Of a stretch of DNA of 64,000 nucleotides, positions 30,023 through 41,256 are shown one piece after another. A program made the translations under genes and the position numbers. How positions within the stretch are numbered: position 1 is the stretch's first letter; each line of letters opens with the position of its first letter. The DNA is from Planctomicrobium piriforme (GTDB lineage: Bacteria; Planctomycetota; Planctomycetia; Pirellulales; UBA1268), in contig CAMAVC010000007.1 in assembly GCA_945861585.1 (NCBI GenBank), positions 1-64,000 of the forward strand, read 5' to 3'. The notes under the pieces are model-generated. The model saw only the letters and a list, made by a program, of their open reading frames with translations. It was not told the DNA's origin and made no database searches.

Positions 30023-31024
30023 ATGGCAACCGTGCCCATGCCGTGCGATCTGCTCGATTCCGACGCCGGCCCCGACGTCAGCGCGGCTGCTCCGTTGCAG
30101 AGGCATGAGAAAGAGCCGCGGCGCGACGGACGAGCCCACGCGGGCAGCGGCTGGGCCGACATCGACTGGCCCGTCGCCATCTGGATCGGTGGAATTCATC
30201 TGGCGGCACTGGCCGCACCCTTTTGCTTCACCTGGTCGGGGCTCGCAATCTGCCTGGCGCTGTACTACATCTCCGGCAGTCTCGGCGTCTGCCTGGGCTA
30301 CCATCGGCTGCTCACGCATGGCAGTTTTTCCACATGGCGGCCCGTGAAGGTGTTCTTCGCGTTCCTGGGGGGCATCTCCGGCGAGGGGTCAGCGATCGAC
30401 TGGGTGGCGAACCACCGCAAGCATCACGCCTTCAGCGATCAGGAGGGAGATCCGCACACGCCCCGCGAAGGTGGCTGGTGGGCTCACATGACCTGGCTGT
30501 TTCGCAAGCACACGGCCGCCGAGTTGGCAGCCCACGTGAGCCGCTGGGCGCCGGACCTCGCCCGCGATCCGGCGATCCTCGCCCTCCACAAGACATTCAT
30601 TCTCTGGCACGTGCTCGCTGGTGCCGTCCTGCTCGGCCTGGGGTGGTCGCTCTACGGACCGGCCACCGGAGTGTCGTGGCTCGTGTGGGGCCTGGCGGTG
30701 CGGATGGTGATCGTGTTTCACGTCACGTGGCTCGTAAACTCCGCCTCCCACATGTGGGGTTACCGCAACTACGAGACCACCGACGACTCCCGGAACCTGT
30801 GGTGGGTCGGCCTGCTCGCCTTCGGCGAGGGGTGGCACAACAATCACCACGCGTTTCAGCGGATGGCGAAGCACGGCCACAAGTGGTGGGAGGTCGACGT
30901 CACCTACTGGGCGATCCTGGCGATGGAGCGACTGGGGCTGGCCTGGAATGTCGTCCACCACCCGCCGGGTGGGCGCCGCACCGGTGCCGCAATCGCGGTC
31001 CAGGGTGCCGACGGCGATGGCTGA
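30023..31024 (+). CDS. Membrane fatty acid (acyl-CoA type) desaturase
   Basis: A 333-residue integral-membrane di-iron enzyme inserting a cis double bond into acyl chains. The three histidine boxes are present and spaced as in the stearoyl-CoA/delta-9 group: HRLLTH, HRKHH and HNNHH. Helices flank them (LAICLALYYISGSLGVCLGY, VSWLVWGLAVRMVIVFHV). The first 60 residues are an unstructured, charged extension. AGGAGAGGAA just upstream fixes the ATG at 30023. Electron donors are not encoded nearby. It should adjust membrane fluidity. Confidence 0.92.
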   Translation: MATVPMPCDLLDSDAGPDVSAAAPLQRHEKEPRRDGRAHAGSGWADIDWPVAIWIGGIHLAALAAPFCFTWSGLAICLALYYISGSLGVCLGYHRLLTHGSFSTWRPVKVFFAFLGGISGEGSAIDWVANHRKHHAFSDQEGDPHTPREGGWWAHMTWLFRKHTAAELAAHVSRWAPDLARDPAILALHKTFILWHVLAGAVLLGLGWSLYGPATGVSWLVWGLAVRMVIVFHVTWLVNSASHMWGYRNYETTDDSRNLWWVGLLAFGEGWHNNHHAFQRMAKHGHKWWEVDVTYWAILAMERLGLAWNVVHHPPGGRRTGAAIAVQGADGDG

Positions 31025-31071
31025 AGGGGCGGCTGAATTCCGCCCGCAGCGGGTGATCCAACGGGCCGCTG

Positions 31072-31099
31072 TTGCAGCGGAAGGGCCGTTCGGTACACT
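31072..31099 (+). promoter_or_regulatory. Candidate promoter of rpsO
   Basis: TTGCAG (31072-31077), a 16-base spacer and TACACT (31094-31099). Transcription would begin near 31106, giving an rpsO leader of about 155 bases that contains the hairpins described next. Confidence 0.5.
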
Positions 31100-31140
31100 C
31101 GTGGCCTCGAGCCGATCAGGGCAATCTGGTCGCTCGAACC

Positions 31141-31249
31141 CACGCGGCAGGCGTGCCGGTCGACATGCGTGCGGGTGCATTGGGCACCTGCGGATACCGG
31201 CCAGTGCAGGTGCCCGCTGACCCAAGTAGGGTCGTCCCATGACGGGGCG
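31141..31249 (+). promoter_or_regulatory. Structured rpsO leader, probable S15 autoregulatory RNA
   Basis: Four hairpins lie between the promoter and the rpsO start. They are CACGC/GCGTG (31141-31145 with 31151-31155); a perfect ten-pair stem GGGCACCTGC/GCAGGTGCCC (31182-31191 with 31206-31215, 14-base loop); GACCC/GGGTC (31219-31223 with 31229-31233); and CGTCCC/GGGGCG (31233-31238 with 31244-31249, one G-U), ending 12 bases before the ATG. Free S15 represses its own mRNA through varied leader structures in other bacteria, so this is the expected place for such an element. Binding is inferred. Confidence 0.55.
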
Positions 31250-31261
31250 AAACAACGGCTG

Positions 31262-31528
31262 ATGCTGACGAAAGATCGCAAGAAAGAACTGATCGGTAGT
31301 TACCGTCGCGGCACCGCCGACACGGGGTCTGCGGAGGTGCAGATCGCCCTTCTCTCGGGCAGGATTTCGCACCTCACGGATCACTTCAAGAAGCACTCGA
31401 AGGACCACGCGAGCCGTCGCGGCCTGCTCATGATGGTGAGCCGGCGTCGCCGGCTTCTCGACTACCTGAAGCGCATCGCGCCGCAGCGGTATCTCGACGT
31501 GATCAAGCGGTTGGAGATCCGCAAGTAG
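31262..31528 (+). CDS. rpsO: 30S ribosomal protein S15
   Basis: An 88-residue primary 16S rRNA-binding protein that nucleates the platform of the small subunit. It carries the family features [37 protein letters not shown] and [12 protein letters not shown]. The ATG at 31262 ([14 protein letters not shown]) gives the standard length. It precedes pnp by 239 bases, the same rpsO-pnp order as in many bacteria. Its leader is strongly structured. Confidence 0.97.
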   Translation: MLTKDRKKELIGSYRRGTADTGSAEVQIALLSGRISHLTDHFKKHSKDHASRRGLLMMVSRRRRLLDYLKRIAPQRYLDVIKRLEIRK

Positions 31529-31767
31529 TGACCCGCTCTCTCCTTCGCCTTGGCGGGCGGGGAGATCGCCGGTTGAAGGCCCGCCGGGCCGGGAGCAGAT
31601 CCCGCCGGCCGGACACCGGGCCCGAAGCGGTTGTGGGCACGAGGGCCGCGTCGCTGCCGCTGTCGCCAAGGTAAACCGCCAAGACAAACATTGTGGCTAT
31701 TGGATTTTTATGAAGGCTGGTCCGACCCGCTGAGGTCGGCCATGAAGGGAAGAAAGAGAAACAAATC

Positions 31768-33900
31768 ATGAAGGTACGAGTTGAACGCACGATCGGCGAC
31801 CATGTGCTCGCCATGGAAACGGGCCTCCTCGCCAAGCAGGCCGCCGGCAGTGTGCTGGTGAGCTACGGCGACACGACGGTGCTCGTGGCCGCCGCCACCG
31901 GCGCTCCGCGGCCTGGCATCGACTTTTTTCCGCTCACCTGCGACTACCGCGAGCGTGCCGCTGCAGCCGGCAAGTTTCCGGGTGGCTTCCTCAAGCGTGA
32001 GGGTCGGCCCACGATGAAGGAGACGCTCACGAGCCGCCTGATGGATCGGCCGATTCGGCCGCTCTTCCCCGACGGCTTTTTCGACGAAGTGCAGATCCAG
32101 GCGTCGGTGCTGTCGAGCGACAAGCAAAACGACGGCGACGTGCTCGCGATGAACGGTGCTTCGGCGGCGCTCTGTATTTCGCCGCTGCCCTTCCGGGGCC
32201 CGCTCGGCAGCGTGCGGCTGGCGCAGGTCGACGGCCGCTTCATTCCGTTCCCCACGCAGGACCAGCTCGAGGAGAGCGACCTCGATCTCGTGATCTCCGG
32301 CAGCGAGACCGCTGTGCTCATGATCGAGGGCTTCGCCCGCGAGATGCCCGAAGACCGCATGCTCGAGGCGATCGCCGAGGCGCACCGCTACGTCCGTGAG
32401 ATCTGCGCGATGCAGCACGAGCTCGTGCAAAAGGCCGGGAAGCCGAAGAAGGAATACGTGCTCGCCGACTACACGCACCTCCGCGACCGGCTGACCCGCG
32501 ACTACCTCGGCGACTTGAAGGCCGCCAAGGCGATCGAGGGCAAGCAGGATCGCGGTCAGGCCGTGAAGGCCCTCCGCGAGCGGGCCAAGGCCGCCGTGGT
32601 GCCTGGCGAGCCCGCTCCGGGCAAGGCAGGCGACGCCGGCGGCGTGAGCGACGGCGACTTCGCGCACGTCTGGCACGCTCTCGAGGAGCGGGCCGTCCGC
32701 GAGCTGATCCTCGAGGGTCGCCGTCCCGATGGCCGCGACTACGGCACGCTTCGCCAGATCTCCTGCGAGGTCGATCTGCTGCCGCGGGTGCACGGTTCGG
32801 CCATGTTCCAGCGGGGCGAGACGCAGGCCCTGGTCACGATCACGCTCGGCACCGGCAAGGACGAGCAGCGGGTCGATGGCCTGATCGACGAGTATTCGAA
32901 GAAATTCATGCTCGACTACTACTTCCCCTCGTTCTCCGTGGGCGAGGTGCGGCCGATCCGTGGTCCGGGCCGGCGCGAAATCGGCCACGGTGCGCTCGCC
33001 GAGCGCAGCGTGAAGCCGGTGTTGCCCGAGCCCGACACCTTTCCCTACACGATCCGCGTGATCTCCGACATCCTCGAATCGAACGGCTCGAGTTCGATGG
33101 CGAGCGTCTGTGGCGCCACTCTCGGCCTGATGGCCGCAGGCGTGCCGATCACCAACCCCGTGGCCGGCATCTCGGTGGGCCTCGTCAAGCAGTCCGAGGA
33201 CAAGTGGGTGCTGCTCACCGACATCATCGGTGACGAAGATCACTACGGCGACATGGACTTCAAGATCGCCGGATCGCAAAACGGCATCACCGGCATCCAA
33301 CTCGATCTCAAGATCGACGGCATCTCGGTGGCGATCATCGAGGCCACGCTGCGGCAGTCACGCGAGGCGCGGCTCGAGATCCTGCGATCGATGCTGTCGG
33401 CGATCCGTCGTCCGCGTGCGGAAATCTCCCCCTGGGCGCCGCGCCTGCTGCGGACGCAGATCAATCCCGAGAAGATCGGCCTGCTCATCGGCCCCGGCGG
33501 CAAGACGATTCGTGCGATCCAGGAGTCGACCGGCGCCAGCATCGAGGTCGAGGACGACGGCACCGTGACGGTGGCCAGCCACGACGCCGAGGGGGCGATG
33601 GCGGCCATGGGCAAGATCGAGGCGCTCACGGCCTCGATCCAAGTGGGCCGGATCTACGAAGGCCGGGTCACGAGCATCAAGGATTTCGGGGCCTTCGTCG
33701 AGCTCGTGCCGGGCAAGGACGGCCTCTGCCACGTCAGCGAGCTCTCCGACGATTTCGTGAAGAGCGTGGCCGACTTTTGCAAGGTCGGCGACGTGATGCG
33801 GGTCAAGGTGATCGCGGTCGACGATCAAGACCGCGTCAAGCTCAGCCGCAAGGTCGCGATGCGGGAAATGGCAGAGAACGGCGGCGGCAACCCGTCGTAA
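31768..33900 (+). CDS. pnp: Polyribonucleotide nucleotidyltransferase (PNPase)
   Basis: A 710-residue phosphate-dependent 3'-5' exoribonuclease, a trimer and a partner of RNA degradosomes. It has two RNase PH domains (the second with the catalytic [14 protein letters not shown]), then a KH domain ([16 protein letters not shown]) and an S1 domain ([20 protein letters not shown]). The 239-base gap from rpsO contains further inverted repeats, among them CCGACC/GGTCGG just before the start region. That is compatible with the leader-hairpin autocontrol known for pnp elsewhere (inference). The upstream AAGGGAAGAAAGAG stretch is purine-rich. Confidence 0.97.
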   Translation: MKVRVERTIGDHVLAMETGLLAKQAAGSVLVSYGDTTVLVAAATGAPRPGIDFFPLTCDYRERAAAAGKFPGGFLKREGRPTMKETLTSRLMDRPIRPLFPDGFFDEVQIQASVLSSDKQNDGDVLAMNGASAALCISPLPFRGPLGSVRLAQVDGRFIPFPTQDQLEESDLDLVISGSETAVLMIEGFAREMPEDRMLEAIAEAHRYVREICAMQHELVQKAGKPKKEYVLADYTHLRDRLTRDYLGDLKAAKAIEGKQDRGQAVKALRERAKAAVVPGEPAPGKAGDAGGVSDGDFAHVWHALEERAVRELILEGRRPDGRDYGTLRQISCEVDLLPRVHGSAMFQRGETQALVTITLGTGKDEQRVDGLIDEYSKKFMLDYYFPSFSVGEVRPIRGPGRREIGHGALAERSVKPVLPEPDTFPYTIRVISDILESNGSSSMASVCGATLGLMAAGVPITNPVAGISVGLVKQSEDKWVLLTDIIGDEDHYGDMDFKIAGSQNGITGIQLDLKIDGISVAIIEATLRQSREARLEILRSMLSAIRRPRAEISPWAPRLLRTQINPEKIGLLIGPGGKTIRAIQESTGASIEVEDDGTVTVASHDAEGAMAAMGKIEALTASIQVGRIYEGRVTSIKDFGAFVELVPGKDGLCHVSELSDDFVKSVADFCKVGDVMRVKVIAVDDQDRVKLSRKVAMREMAENGGGNPS

Positions 33901-33939
33901 CGGAGCGGGCTTCATCCTTCCCCCGGGGCTCGGTCGGCC

Positions 33940-34695
33940 ATGTCGTCGGATGACGAGTCGGCCCGCTCGCGGGCGGAGACGTATGCGGAGTTTGCGGAGC
34001 TCGTGGGTGCCCTGGCCCATGAAATCCGCAATCCGCTCTCCACGATCCGGCTCAACATGGAACTCCTCGCGGAGGACTTCGAGAGCACCGATCACGACTC
34101 GCCGACGAAGCAGCGCGACCGGCGGGCGAAGGCGAAGATCGAGCTCGTGCGGCATGAATGCGACCGGCTTCAGAAGCTGCTCGGCGATTTCCTTGACTTC
34201 GCCCGCCAGGAGAAACTGTCGATCGAGCCAGGAAGCCTCAATGCCGAGCTGGAGCAGCTGCTCGACTTCTACGGGCCCCAGGCTCGGGATGCCGGCGTGG
34301 AGGTGGTGCGGTACCTCGATCCGGAGCTGCCAAACGTGCGGCTCGATCGGGAGACGTTTCGGTCGGCGGTGCTGAACCTCCTCATCAACGCCGTGCAGGC
34401 GATGGAGGGCGGCGGCCAACTCGTGGTGCGGACACGGCCGAAGGGGCTCGGGGTCGTGCTCGAAATGATCGACACTGGCCCCGGCATGGACGAGGAGACG
34501 CTCGCGAAGGTCTTCCGGGCGTTCTACACGACCAAGCAGGGAGGCTCGGGGCTGGGGCTGCCCACCGCACGGAAGATCATCGAGGCGCACGGTGGCACGA
34601 TCGACATCGAGAGCACGCCGGGCCGCGGCACGAAGGTCACGATTTGGCTCCCGGCGCCGCCCCGGCTTCCGACCGTCGGCCCGCCGACGCGGTAG
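33940..34695 (+). CDS. Soluble sensor histidine kinase, NtrB-like
   Basis: A 251-residue kinase with no membrane helix or separate sensor domain. It starts almost directly with the dimerisation/phosphoacceptor box (His27 in [11 protein letters not shown]), followed by the ATP-binding N box ([10 protein letters not shown]), [14 protein letters not shown] and GSGLGL. The next gene, 49 bases on, is a sigma-54 response regulator, so the two should form a two-component pair. The signal probably comes from a partner protein, since only about 20 residues precede the His box. Confidence 0.9.
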   Translation: MSSDDESARSRAETYAEFAELVGALAHEIRNPLSTIRLNMELLAEDFESTDHDSPTKQRDRRAKAKIELVRHECDRLQKLLGDFLDFARQEKLSIEPGSLNAELEQLLDFYGPQARDAGVEVVRYLDPELPNVRLDRETFRSAVLNLLINAVQAMEGGGQLVVRTRPKGLGVVLEMIDTGPGMDEETLAKVFRAFYTTKQGGSGLGLPTARKIIEAHGGTIDIESTPGRGTKVTIWLPAPPRLPTVGPPTR

Positions 34696-34707
34696 CAGCC
34701 GCGGAAC

Positions 34708-34737
34708 TGGACGGGCACAGGCGTCGCTTCGTACGAT
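34708..34737 (+). promoter_or_regulatory. Candidate promoter for the response regulator, leaderless
   Basis: TGGACG (34708-34713), an 18-base spacer and TACGAT (34732-34737). The -10 box ends seven bases before the ATG at 34745, so transcription would begin at or next to the start codon. Confidence 0.4.
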
Positions 34738-34744
34738 CGTTCGC

Positions 34745-36166
<1,422 letters not shown>

Positions 36167-36189
36167 AAGGTGCAGCAGTCGCGGCGCGC

Positions 36190-37962
36190 ATGGGAAGGAT
36201 CCACATACTCCCCGTTTCGGTCGTCAATCGGATCGCCGCCGGCGAGGTCGTCGAGCGGCCGGCCAGCGTCGTGAAGGAACTGCTGGAGAACGCCCTCGAC
36301 GCGAAGCCCGGGCGGATCGACGTCACGCTCGACGAGGGCGGCGTCGGGCTCGTGCGGGTCGTCGACGACGGCTGCGGCATCGAGCCGGAAGATCTGCCCT
36401 TGGCCGTGTCGCCGCACGCCACGAGCAAGCTGCGCGTCGCCGAGGATCTCGAGCGGATCTCGACGCTCGGCTTCCGCGGCGAGGCCCTCGCCTCGGTGGG
36501 TGAAGTCGCGCGGCTCGTGATCCGGTCGCGGCCCGTCGGGGCCGAGGCCGGGGCCGAGATCGAGGTCGACAACGGCCAGGCAGGCGGCGTCGCCCCGCGG
36601 GGGATGCCCGTCGGCACGACCGTCGAGGTGCATCAGTTGTTCGCCAAGGTGCCGGCCCGGCGGGCGTTCCTACGGGCCGCTGCCACCGAGTGGTCGCATG
36701 CATCCGAGGCCTTCGTGCGGACGGCGCTCGCGAATCCTGGCGTCGCGATGAGCCTCTCCCACAACGGCCGCCGCATCCACGAGCTGCAGGCCACGGACTC
36801 CTGGCGCGGCCGGATCGGCGGGCTGTTCGGCCAGAAGCTCGCCGACCGCCTGCTCGAGGTCGAGGGACGCGACGGCGAAGTAGCGGTGCGTGGATTCGTC
36901 GGCCGCCCCGACGACGACATGGCCAGCGGCCGCCTCCAGCACCTGTTCGTCGCAGGCCGGCCCTTTCGTGATCGGTCGATCCTGCACGCCGTCCAGGAGG
37001 CCTACCGGGGCCTGTTGCTTTCGGGTCGCCAGCCGATCGTCTTTCTCGAGATCGAGCTGCCGCCCGAGATGGTCGATGTCAACGTGCATCCTGCCAAGAT
37101 GGAGGTGCGGTTTCGAGATCCCGCGCGTCTCTACCGGCTCGTGCTGTCGACACTCCGGGCGAAATTTCTCGCGTGCGATCTCTCGGCGCGGCTCGATCCG
37201 CCTGTGCCGGCCGGGTGGGCTGGCCGCGGTCCTGCGCCCCTGCCCTTCGCCGGCGGCGGGGCGTCGTTCGCGCCGTTTCCGACGCCGCTCGGCGGAACAG
37301 CGGGCGGCGGTCAGGGCCAGGCGATCCTGCCGCACGCCGCGCCCCCTCCGCCGCCCTGGGAAGACGTATCACCGGCCTCGGGCTTCCAGCCTGCGCACGT
37401 CGAGATGGCGGTTCAGATGCACGATCGCTACATCGTCGTCGAGAGTGAGGCTGGCATCGAAGTGATCGATCAGCACGCCCTCCACGAGCGTGTGCTGTAT
37501 GAGCGGCTGCGCGAGTCGGTGGCGGCCGGCGCGCTCGAGGTCCAGCAGTTGCTCGTGCCTGAGACCGTGGATCTGTCGCCACCCGAACTGGAGCTGGTGT
37601 CGGAGCATGCCGAGGCCCTGGGCCGCGCGGGCATGCGGGTGGCGCCCTTCGGGGGTGCCACCGTCGTGGTGAATTCGAAGCCGGCGCTCGCAGGCAAGGT
37701 GCCCGCGGCCGTGCTCGTGCGCGAGGTGCTCGGCCGGCTCGCCGCCTCGGCCACTTCCACCGGCATGCTCGTCGACGAGATCCTCCACGGCCTCGCCTGC
37801 AAGGCCGCCGTCAAAGCCGGCGACCCGCTGTCGCAGGCGGAGGTCGATGCGCTCGTTCGCGAGCGGCGGAGCGTGCCGGATTCGCACCACTGTCCCCACG
37901 GGCGTCCCACGTCGCTCACGCTGTCGAGGCTGGAGCTCGATCGGCAGTTCCGTCGTACCTGA
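36190..37962 (+). CDS. mutL: DNA mismatch repair protein MutL (endonuclease type)
   Basis: A 590-residue protein with an N-terminal GHKL ATPase (VKELLENALDA, DDGCGI, ATSKL, GFRGEALAS) and a C-terminal dimerisation domain joined by a Pro/Gly-rich linker. The C-terminal DQHALHERVLYE matches DQHA(x)2E(x)4E, the metal site of nicking MutL proteins, and ACKAAVKAG and CPHGRP complete the set. It should therefore cut the new strand itself without MutH. I chose ATG 36190. GTG 36163, overlapping the regulator's stop as GTGA and with AAGGA upstream, would add nine residues and is also plausible. Confidence 0.95.
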   Translation: MGRIHILPVSVVNRIAAGEVVERPASVVKELLENALDAKPGRIDVTLDEGGVGLVRVVDDGCGIEPEDLPLAVSPHATSKLRVAEDLERISTLGFRGEALASVGEVARLVIRSRPVGAEAGAEIEVDNGQAGGVAPRGMPVGTTVEVHQLFAKVPARRAFLRAAATEWSHASEAFVRTALANPGVAMSLSHNGRRIHELQATDSWRGRIGGLFGQKLADRLLEVEGRDGEVAVRGFVGRPDDDMASGRLQHLFVAGRPFRDRSILHAVQEAYRGLLLSGRQPIVFLEIELPPEMVDVNVHPAKMEVRFRDPARLYRLVLSTLRAKFLACDLSARLDPPVPAGWAGRGPAPLPFAGGGASFAPFPTPLGGTAGGGQGQAILPHAAPPPPPWEDVSPASGFQPAHVEMAVQMHDRYIVVESEAGIEVIDQHALHERVLYERLRESVAAGALEVQQLLVPETVDLSPPELELVSEHAEALGRAGMRVAPFGGATVVVNSKPALAGKVPAAVLVREVLGRLAASATSTGMLVDEILHGLACKAAVKAGDPLSQAEVDALVRERRSVPDSHHCPHGRPTSLTLSRLELDRQFRRT

Positions 37963-38000
37963 GTCGCTGTGTGCGGTCCGTGGCCCAACTGGAGAACATG

Positions 38001-39494
38001 ATGATCTGCGTGAGCATCGGGCGTGGTCGCCATCGGCACGTGATCGCCGAGCATCGGCACCTGGCCGAGCAAGGCATCCGGCTGGTGGAGCTACGGCTCG
38101 ATTACATCCAGGGCAACGTGCAGGTGAAGCGGCTTCTCCAGGAGCGTCCCTGCCCGGTGATCGTCACCTGCCGGCGTGTCGTGGATGGGGGCAGGTGGGA
38201 GGGGTCGGAGGAGGAGCGGCTGCTCGTGCTCCGCACGGCGATCGTCGAGGGAGCCGAATACGTCGACCTCGAGGATGACATCGCCGCCAAGGTGCCCCGG
38301 TACGGGTCGACGAAACGAATCGTCAGCCACCACGACTTCCACAAGACGCCGCCCGACCTGGCGGCCCTCCACAAGCGACTCGCGGGCTTGGACGCCGATA
38401 TCGTCAAGATCGCAACGATGGCGAACCACCCGACCGACAACCTGCGGATGCTGGAGATGGTGCGGGCGAGCAAGGTGCCGACCGTGGGCGTCTGCATGGG
38501 CGACATCGGCATGCCGACCAGGGTGCTGGCCGGCCGGGTCGGTGCGCCGTTCACGTTCGCCACGTTTCATGACGACCGCGTCCTCGCGCCCGGGCAGATT
38601 GGCTGGCGGCAGATGCGCGATGTCTACCGCTATGATGCGATCGGGCCCAAGACGCGGGTGTACGGCGTGGTGGCCGATCCGGTGGCGCACAGCCTGAGCC
38701 CAGTGGTTCACAATGCCGCGCTCGCCGCAGCAGGGATCGACGCCGTGTACCTGCCCTTTCGGGTGCCGGCCGAACAAATCGGAGAGTTTCTCTCGGGTGC
38801 CGGCCGGTGGCCGCTGGCCGGCCTGAGCGTGACGATCCCGCACAAGGAGACGGTGCTTCCCCTGACGACGCTGCAAGACGACCTCGTCAAGGCCATCGGG
38901 GCCGCCAACACGCTCACCTTCAAGCCGGCGGGCGTATCCGCCTCCAACACCGATGCCACGGCGGCGGTCGAGAGCCTGGAGGCGGCCATTCGCGAGCAGG
39001 ACTCGACAGCCGAAGGCCTGGGGGTGAAGACGACGCTCGTGCTCGGTGCGGGCGGCGCGGCGCGGGCCGTGGCGTTCGCGTTGCGTCGCCGTGGTGTCGA
39101 CGTGACCGTGGCGTCGCGCACGCTCGAGCGCGCCAAGAAGATCGCCGCCGAGGTGGGCTGCAAGGCCATCGACTGGGCTGCCCGCTACCGGCTTCCCTAC
39201 GACTGCCTCGTCAATGCGACTCCCGTCGGCATGCACCCCAACGTCGATGAGACGCCCTTTGACAAGGAGCACCTGCGGTCGTACATGATCGTCTTCGACA
39301 CGGTCTATAATCCTGAAAACACCCTCCTGGTGAAGGAAGCCCGATCGCTCGGCTGCCGGATCGTGACGGGCGTCGACATGTTCGTGCGGCAGGCCGCCAT
39401 CCAATTTCGGCTCTGGCACGATCGTGAGCCCCCTCAGGACGTGATGCGCGACGCGCTCAAGCGGGCCACTGCTTCAGCCAAACAGCCGGCGTAG
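38001..39494 (+). CDS. aroDE: Fused 3-dehydroquinate dehydratase - shikimate dehydrogenase
   Basis: A 497-residue bifunctional enzyme for steps 3 and 4 of the shikimate pathway. Residues 1 to about 215 are a type I dehydroquinase barrel (VELRLDYI, KRIVSHHDFHKTP, IVKIATMANHPTDN with the Schiff-base Lys). Residues about 220-497 are shikimate dehydrogenase: GVVADPVAHSLSPVVHNAA, GLSVTIPHKE with the catalytic Lys, ASNTDATAA, the NADP loop VLGAGGAARAVAFAL and NATPVGMHPN. GGAG six bases upstream favours the second of two adjacent ATGs. The same fusion is known in plants and some bacteria. The aroK gene follows eight bases later. Confidence 0.94.
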   Translation: MICVSIGRGRHRHVIAEHRHLAEQGIRLVELRLDYIQGNVQVKRLLQERPCPVIVTCRRVVDGGRWEGSEEERLLVLRTAIVEGAEYVDLEDDIAAKVPRYGSTKRIVSHHDFHKTPPDLAALHKRLAGLDADIVKIATMANHPTDNLRMLEMVRASKVPTVGVCMGDIGMPTRVLAGRVGAPFTFATFHDDRVLAPGQIGWRQMRDVYRYDAIGPKTRVYGVVADPVAHSLSPVVHNAALAAAGIDAVYLPFRVPAEQIGEFLSGAGRWPLAGLSVTIPHKETVLPLTTLQDDLVKAIGAANTLTFKPAGVSASNTDATAAVESLEAAIREQDSTAEGLGVKTTLVLGAGGAARAVAFALRRRGVDVTVASRTLERAKKIAAEVGCKAIDWAARYRLPYDCLVNATPVGMHPNVDETPFDKEHLRSYMIVFDTVYNPENTLLVKEARSLGCRIVTGVDMFVRQAAIQFRLWHDREPPQDVMRDALKRATASAKQPA

Positions 39495-39502
39495 GGTTCA
39501 GC

Positions 39503-40054
39503 ATGCCGATCGCCACACTCATCGGGTATCGCGGCACCGGCAAATCGACGGTGGCGCGCCTGCTCGCCTCCCGCCGCGCGGCCTCCTGGATCGACGCCGA
39601 TGCGGTGCTCGAGGAGCGGCTCGGGTGCACGATCGCCACGCTCGTGCGCGACCGCGGTGAAGGAGCATTTCGGGATGCCGAGGCGGACGTGCTGGCGAGT
39701 CTTCTGGCGACGTTCCACGGCGTGCTGGCCACCGGCGGTGGCGTCGTCATTCGCGACGCGAATCGACGGCTTCTCGCCGAACTTGGCCGACCGATCGTCT
39801 GGCTGACGGCGCCGGCGGCCACGATCCGTCAGCGGCTCGCGGCCGATCCATCCACGCTCGACCGCAGGCCGGCTCTGCAGGGCACCGACGCCCTCGCGGA
39901 GGTCGATGTGGCGCTGCAGGTGCGAGAGCCGCTCTATGCGGCGTGCGCCGACTGGGCGATCGATACGTCCGACAGATCGCCGGCCGAGGTGGCGGAGCGG
40001 ATCGCAGCCTGGCTCGAGGGCCCGGGTGTCGGGGTCGGCGGGGGCACGCCGTGA
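39503..40054 (+). CDS. aroK: Shikimate kinase
   Basis: A 183-residue P-loop kinase phosphorylating shikimate at the 3-hydroxyl. It has Walker A GYRGTGKST (8-16), the shikimate-binding Asp in SWIDADAVLEERLG, Arg in EGAFRDAEADVL and TGGGVVIRDANRRLL, and a lid region with RRPALQG. It sits directly behind aroDE, so three consecutive shikimate activities are made together. The last base of its TGA is the first base of the next ATG. Confidence 0.93.
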   Translation: MPIATLIGYRGTGKSTVARLLASRRAASWIDADAVLEERLGCTIATLVRDRGEGAFRDAEADVLASLLATFHGVLATGGGVVIRDANRRLLAELGRPIVWLTAPAATIRQRLAADPSTLDRRPALQGTDALAEVDVALQVREPLYAACADWAIDTSDRSPAEVAERIAAWLEGPGVGVGGGTP

Positions 40055-41172
40055 TGCATGCGATGATGCTCACGTGGATGCACGGGCCCGCAGGCGGCCT
40101 GGCGGCTCTCGTGACCGGCGCCGTTCTCGGGCATCTGCTCTGCCGGGCCGTTGCCGAATGGTTTCGGATCACCGGCGACGCGCCCGTCAAAACGGGAACG
40201 CGGACGCTCGTGACGATGGCCGCGGCAGTGGGGGCCGCCGGGCTGTGGTGGTGGGAAATCATCGCCCGGGGGCAAGTGTCCGCGGTCAGCCTGGCCAGCC
40301 TGCCGCAGACCGAGTTCGTCCTTCGCTCCATTGCCCACCTCGTCCTCTTCTGGCTGCTGGCCGCGGCGACCTGGATCGACTTCCGCCAGCGGGTGATCCC
40401 CGACTGGATCACGCTCCCGGGAACGCTCACAGGCCTGGCTGCGGCGTGGGCCTGGCCCCGGATCCTGCTCCCGGTGGCGGTGGAGGTGCCCAGATCTTTC
40501 GCTGCTCCCGTCATGCAGGCCGACGTGCTCGGCTGGTACGGAGGCCTCGAGGCAGCGACAGGCGGGGCGTTCACGGCAGCGCCTCATGTGGCAGGGCTCG
40601 CGCTCGCCGCAGCAATCTTCGCGGCGTGGTGGCTGGTGTGCACCGAGCCGGCCCCTGACGATGGAGCCCGCTGGCGTGCTCCGCGAACCCTTCTCATCCT
40701 CGTCGGGCTGTGCCTGGTGACGGCCGCCTGGTGGCTCGGCACCGAACGATTCGATGGCCTCCTCAGCGCGCTTGTCGGGCTGGCCGTTTCGGGAGGCCTC
40801 GTCTGGACGACCAGGGCCGGTGCGTCGTATGCCCTTGGCAAGGAGGCCATGGGCCTCGGTGATGTGACATTGATGGCGATGGCGGGCGCCTGGCTCGGAT
40901 GGCAGGCGTGCGTGCTCACGTTTTTCCTGGCCGCGTTCATCGGCCTTGGCCACGGCGTCGCCCAGTTTCTCCGACACCGGGAGAACGAACTGCCCTTCGG
41001 CCCGAGCCTGTGCCTCGCGATGGTGCTCGTGGTCGTCGCATGGCGACCGCTCTGGCGAGCCACGGCCGTGCACTTCGAGCAGCCGGGCCAATTGGCGTTG
41101 GTGATCGCGGCGGTCGTCGTCCTGACCGCCGTGACCCTGTCGGTCTGGCAGTTTTTTCGCCGATCCTGCTGA
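40054..41172 (+). CDS. Prepilin-peptidase-like (A24) membrane protease with long insert
   Basis: A 372-residue polytopic membrane protein. It contains the two catalytic aspartates of type IV prepilin peptidases: Asp109 in ATWIDFRQRVIPDWITLPG and Asp270 in GKEAMGLGDVTLMAMAG. They are about 160 residues apart, against roughly 60 in typical members, because of an inserted region with extra helices and a soluble loop. The N-terminal cysteine/methylase part of classical enzymes is missing. It should trim prepilin-type leaders of pseudopilins or similar proteins. The start overlaps the aroK stop by one base (TGATG). Confidence 0.78.
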   Translation: MHAMMLTWMHGPAGGLAALVTGAVLGHLLCRAVAEWFRITGDAPVKTGTRTLVTMAAAVGAAGLWWWEIIARGQVSAVSLASLPQTEFVLRSIAHLVLFWLLAAATWIDFRQRVIPDWITLPGTLTGLAAAWAWPRILLPVAVEVPRSFAAPVMQADVLGWYGGLEAATGGAFTAAPHVAGLALAAAIFAAWWLVCTEPAPDDGARWRAPRTLLILVGLCLVTAAWWLGTERFDGLLSALVGLAVSGGLVWTTRAGASYALGKEAMGLGDVTLMAMAGAWLGWQACVLTFFLAAFIGLGHGVAQFLRHRENELPFGPSLCLAMVLVVVAWRPLWRATAVHFEQPGQLALVIAAVVVLTAVTLSVWQFFRRSC

Positions 41173-41256
41173 TGTTTCGGGCCGCGTGAAGGCCTTGTCC
41201 GGACCGCCCCGAGTCCCTAGGATCCCGGCCTTCCCGAGCGGCTCGGAGCTGGATGC

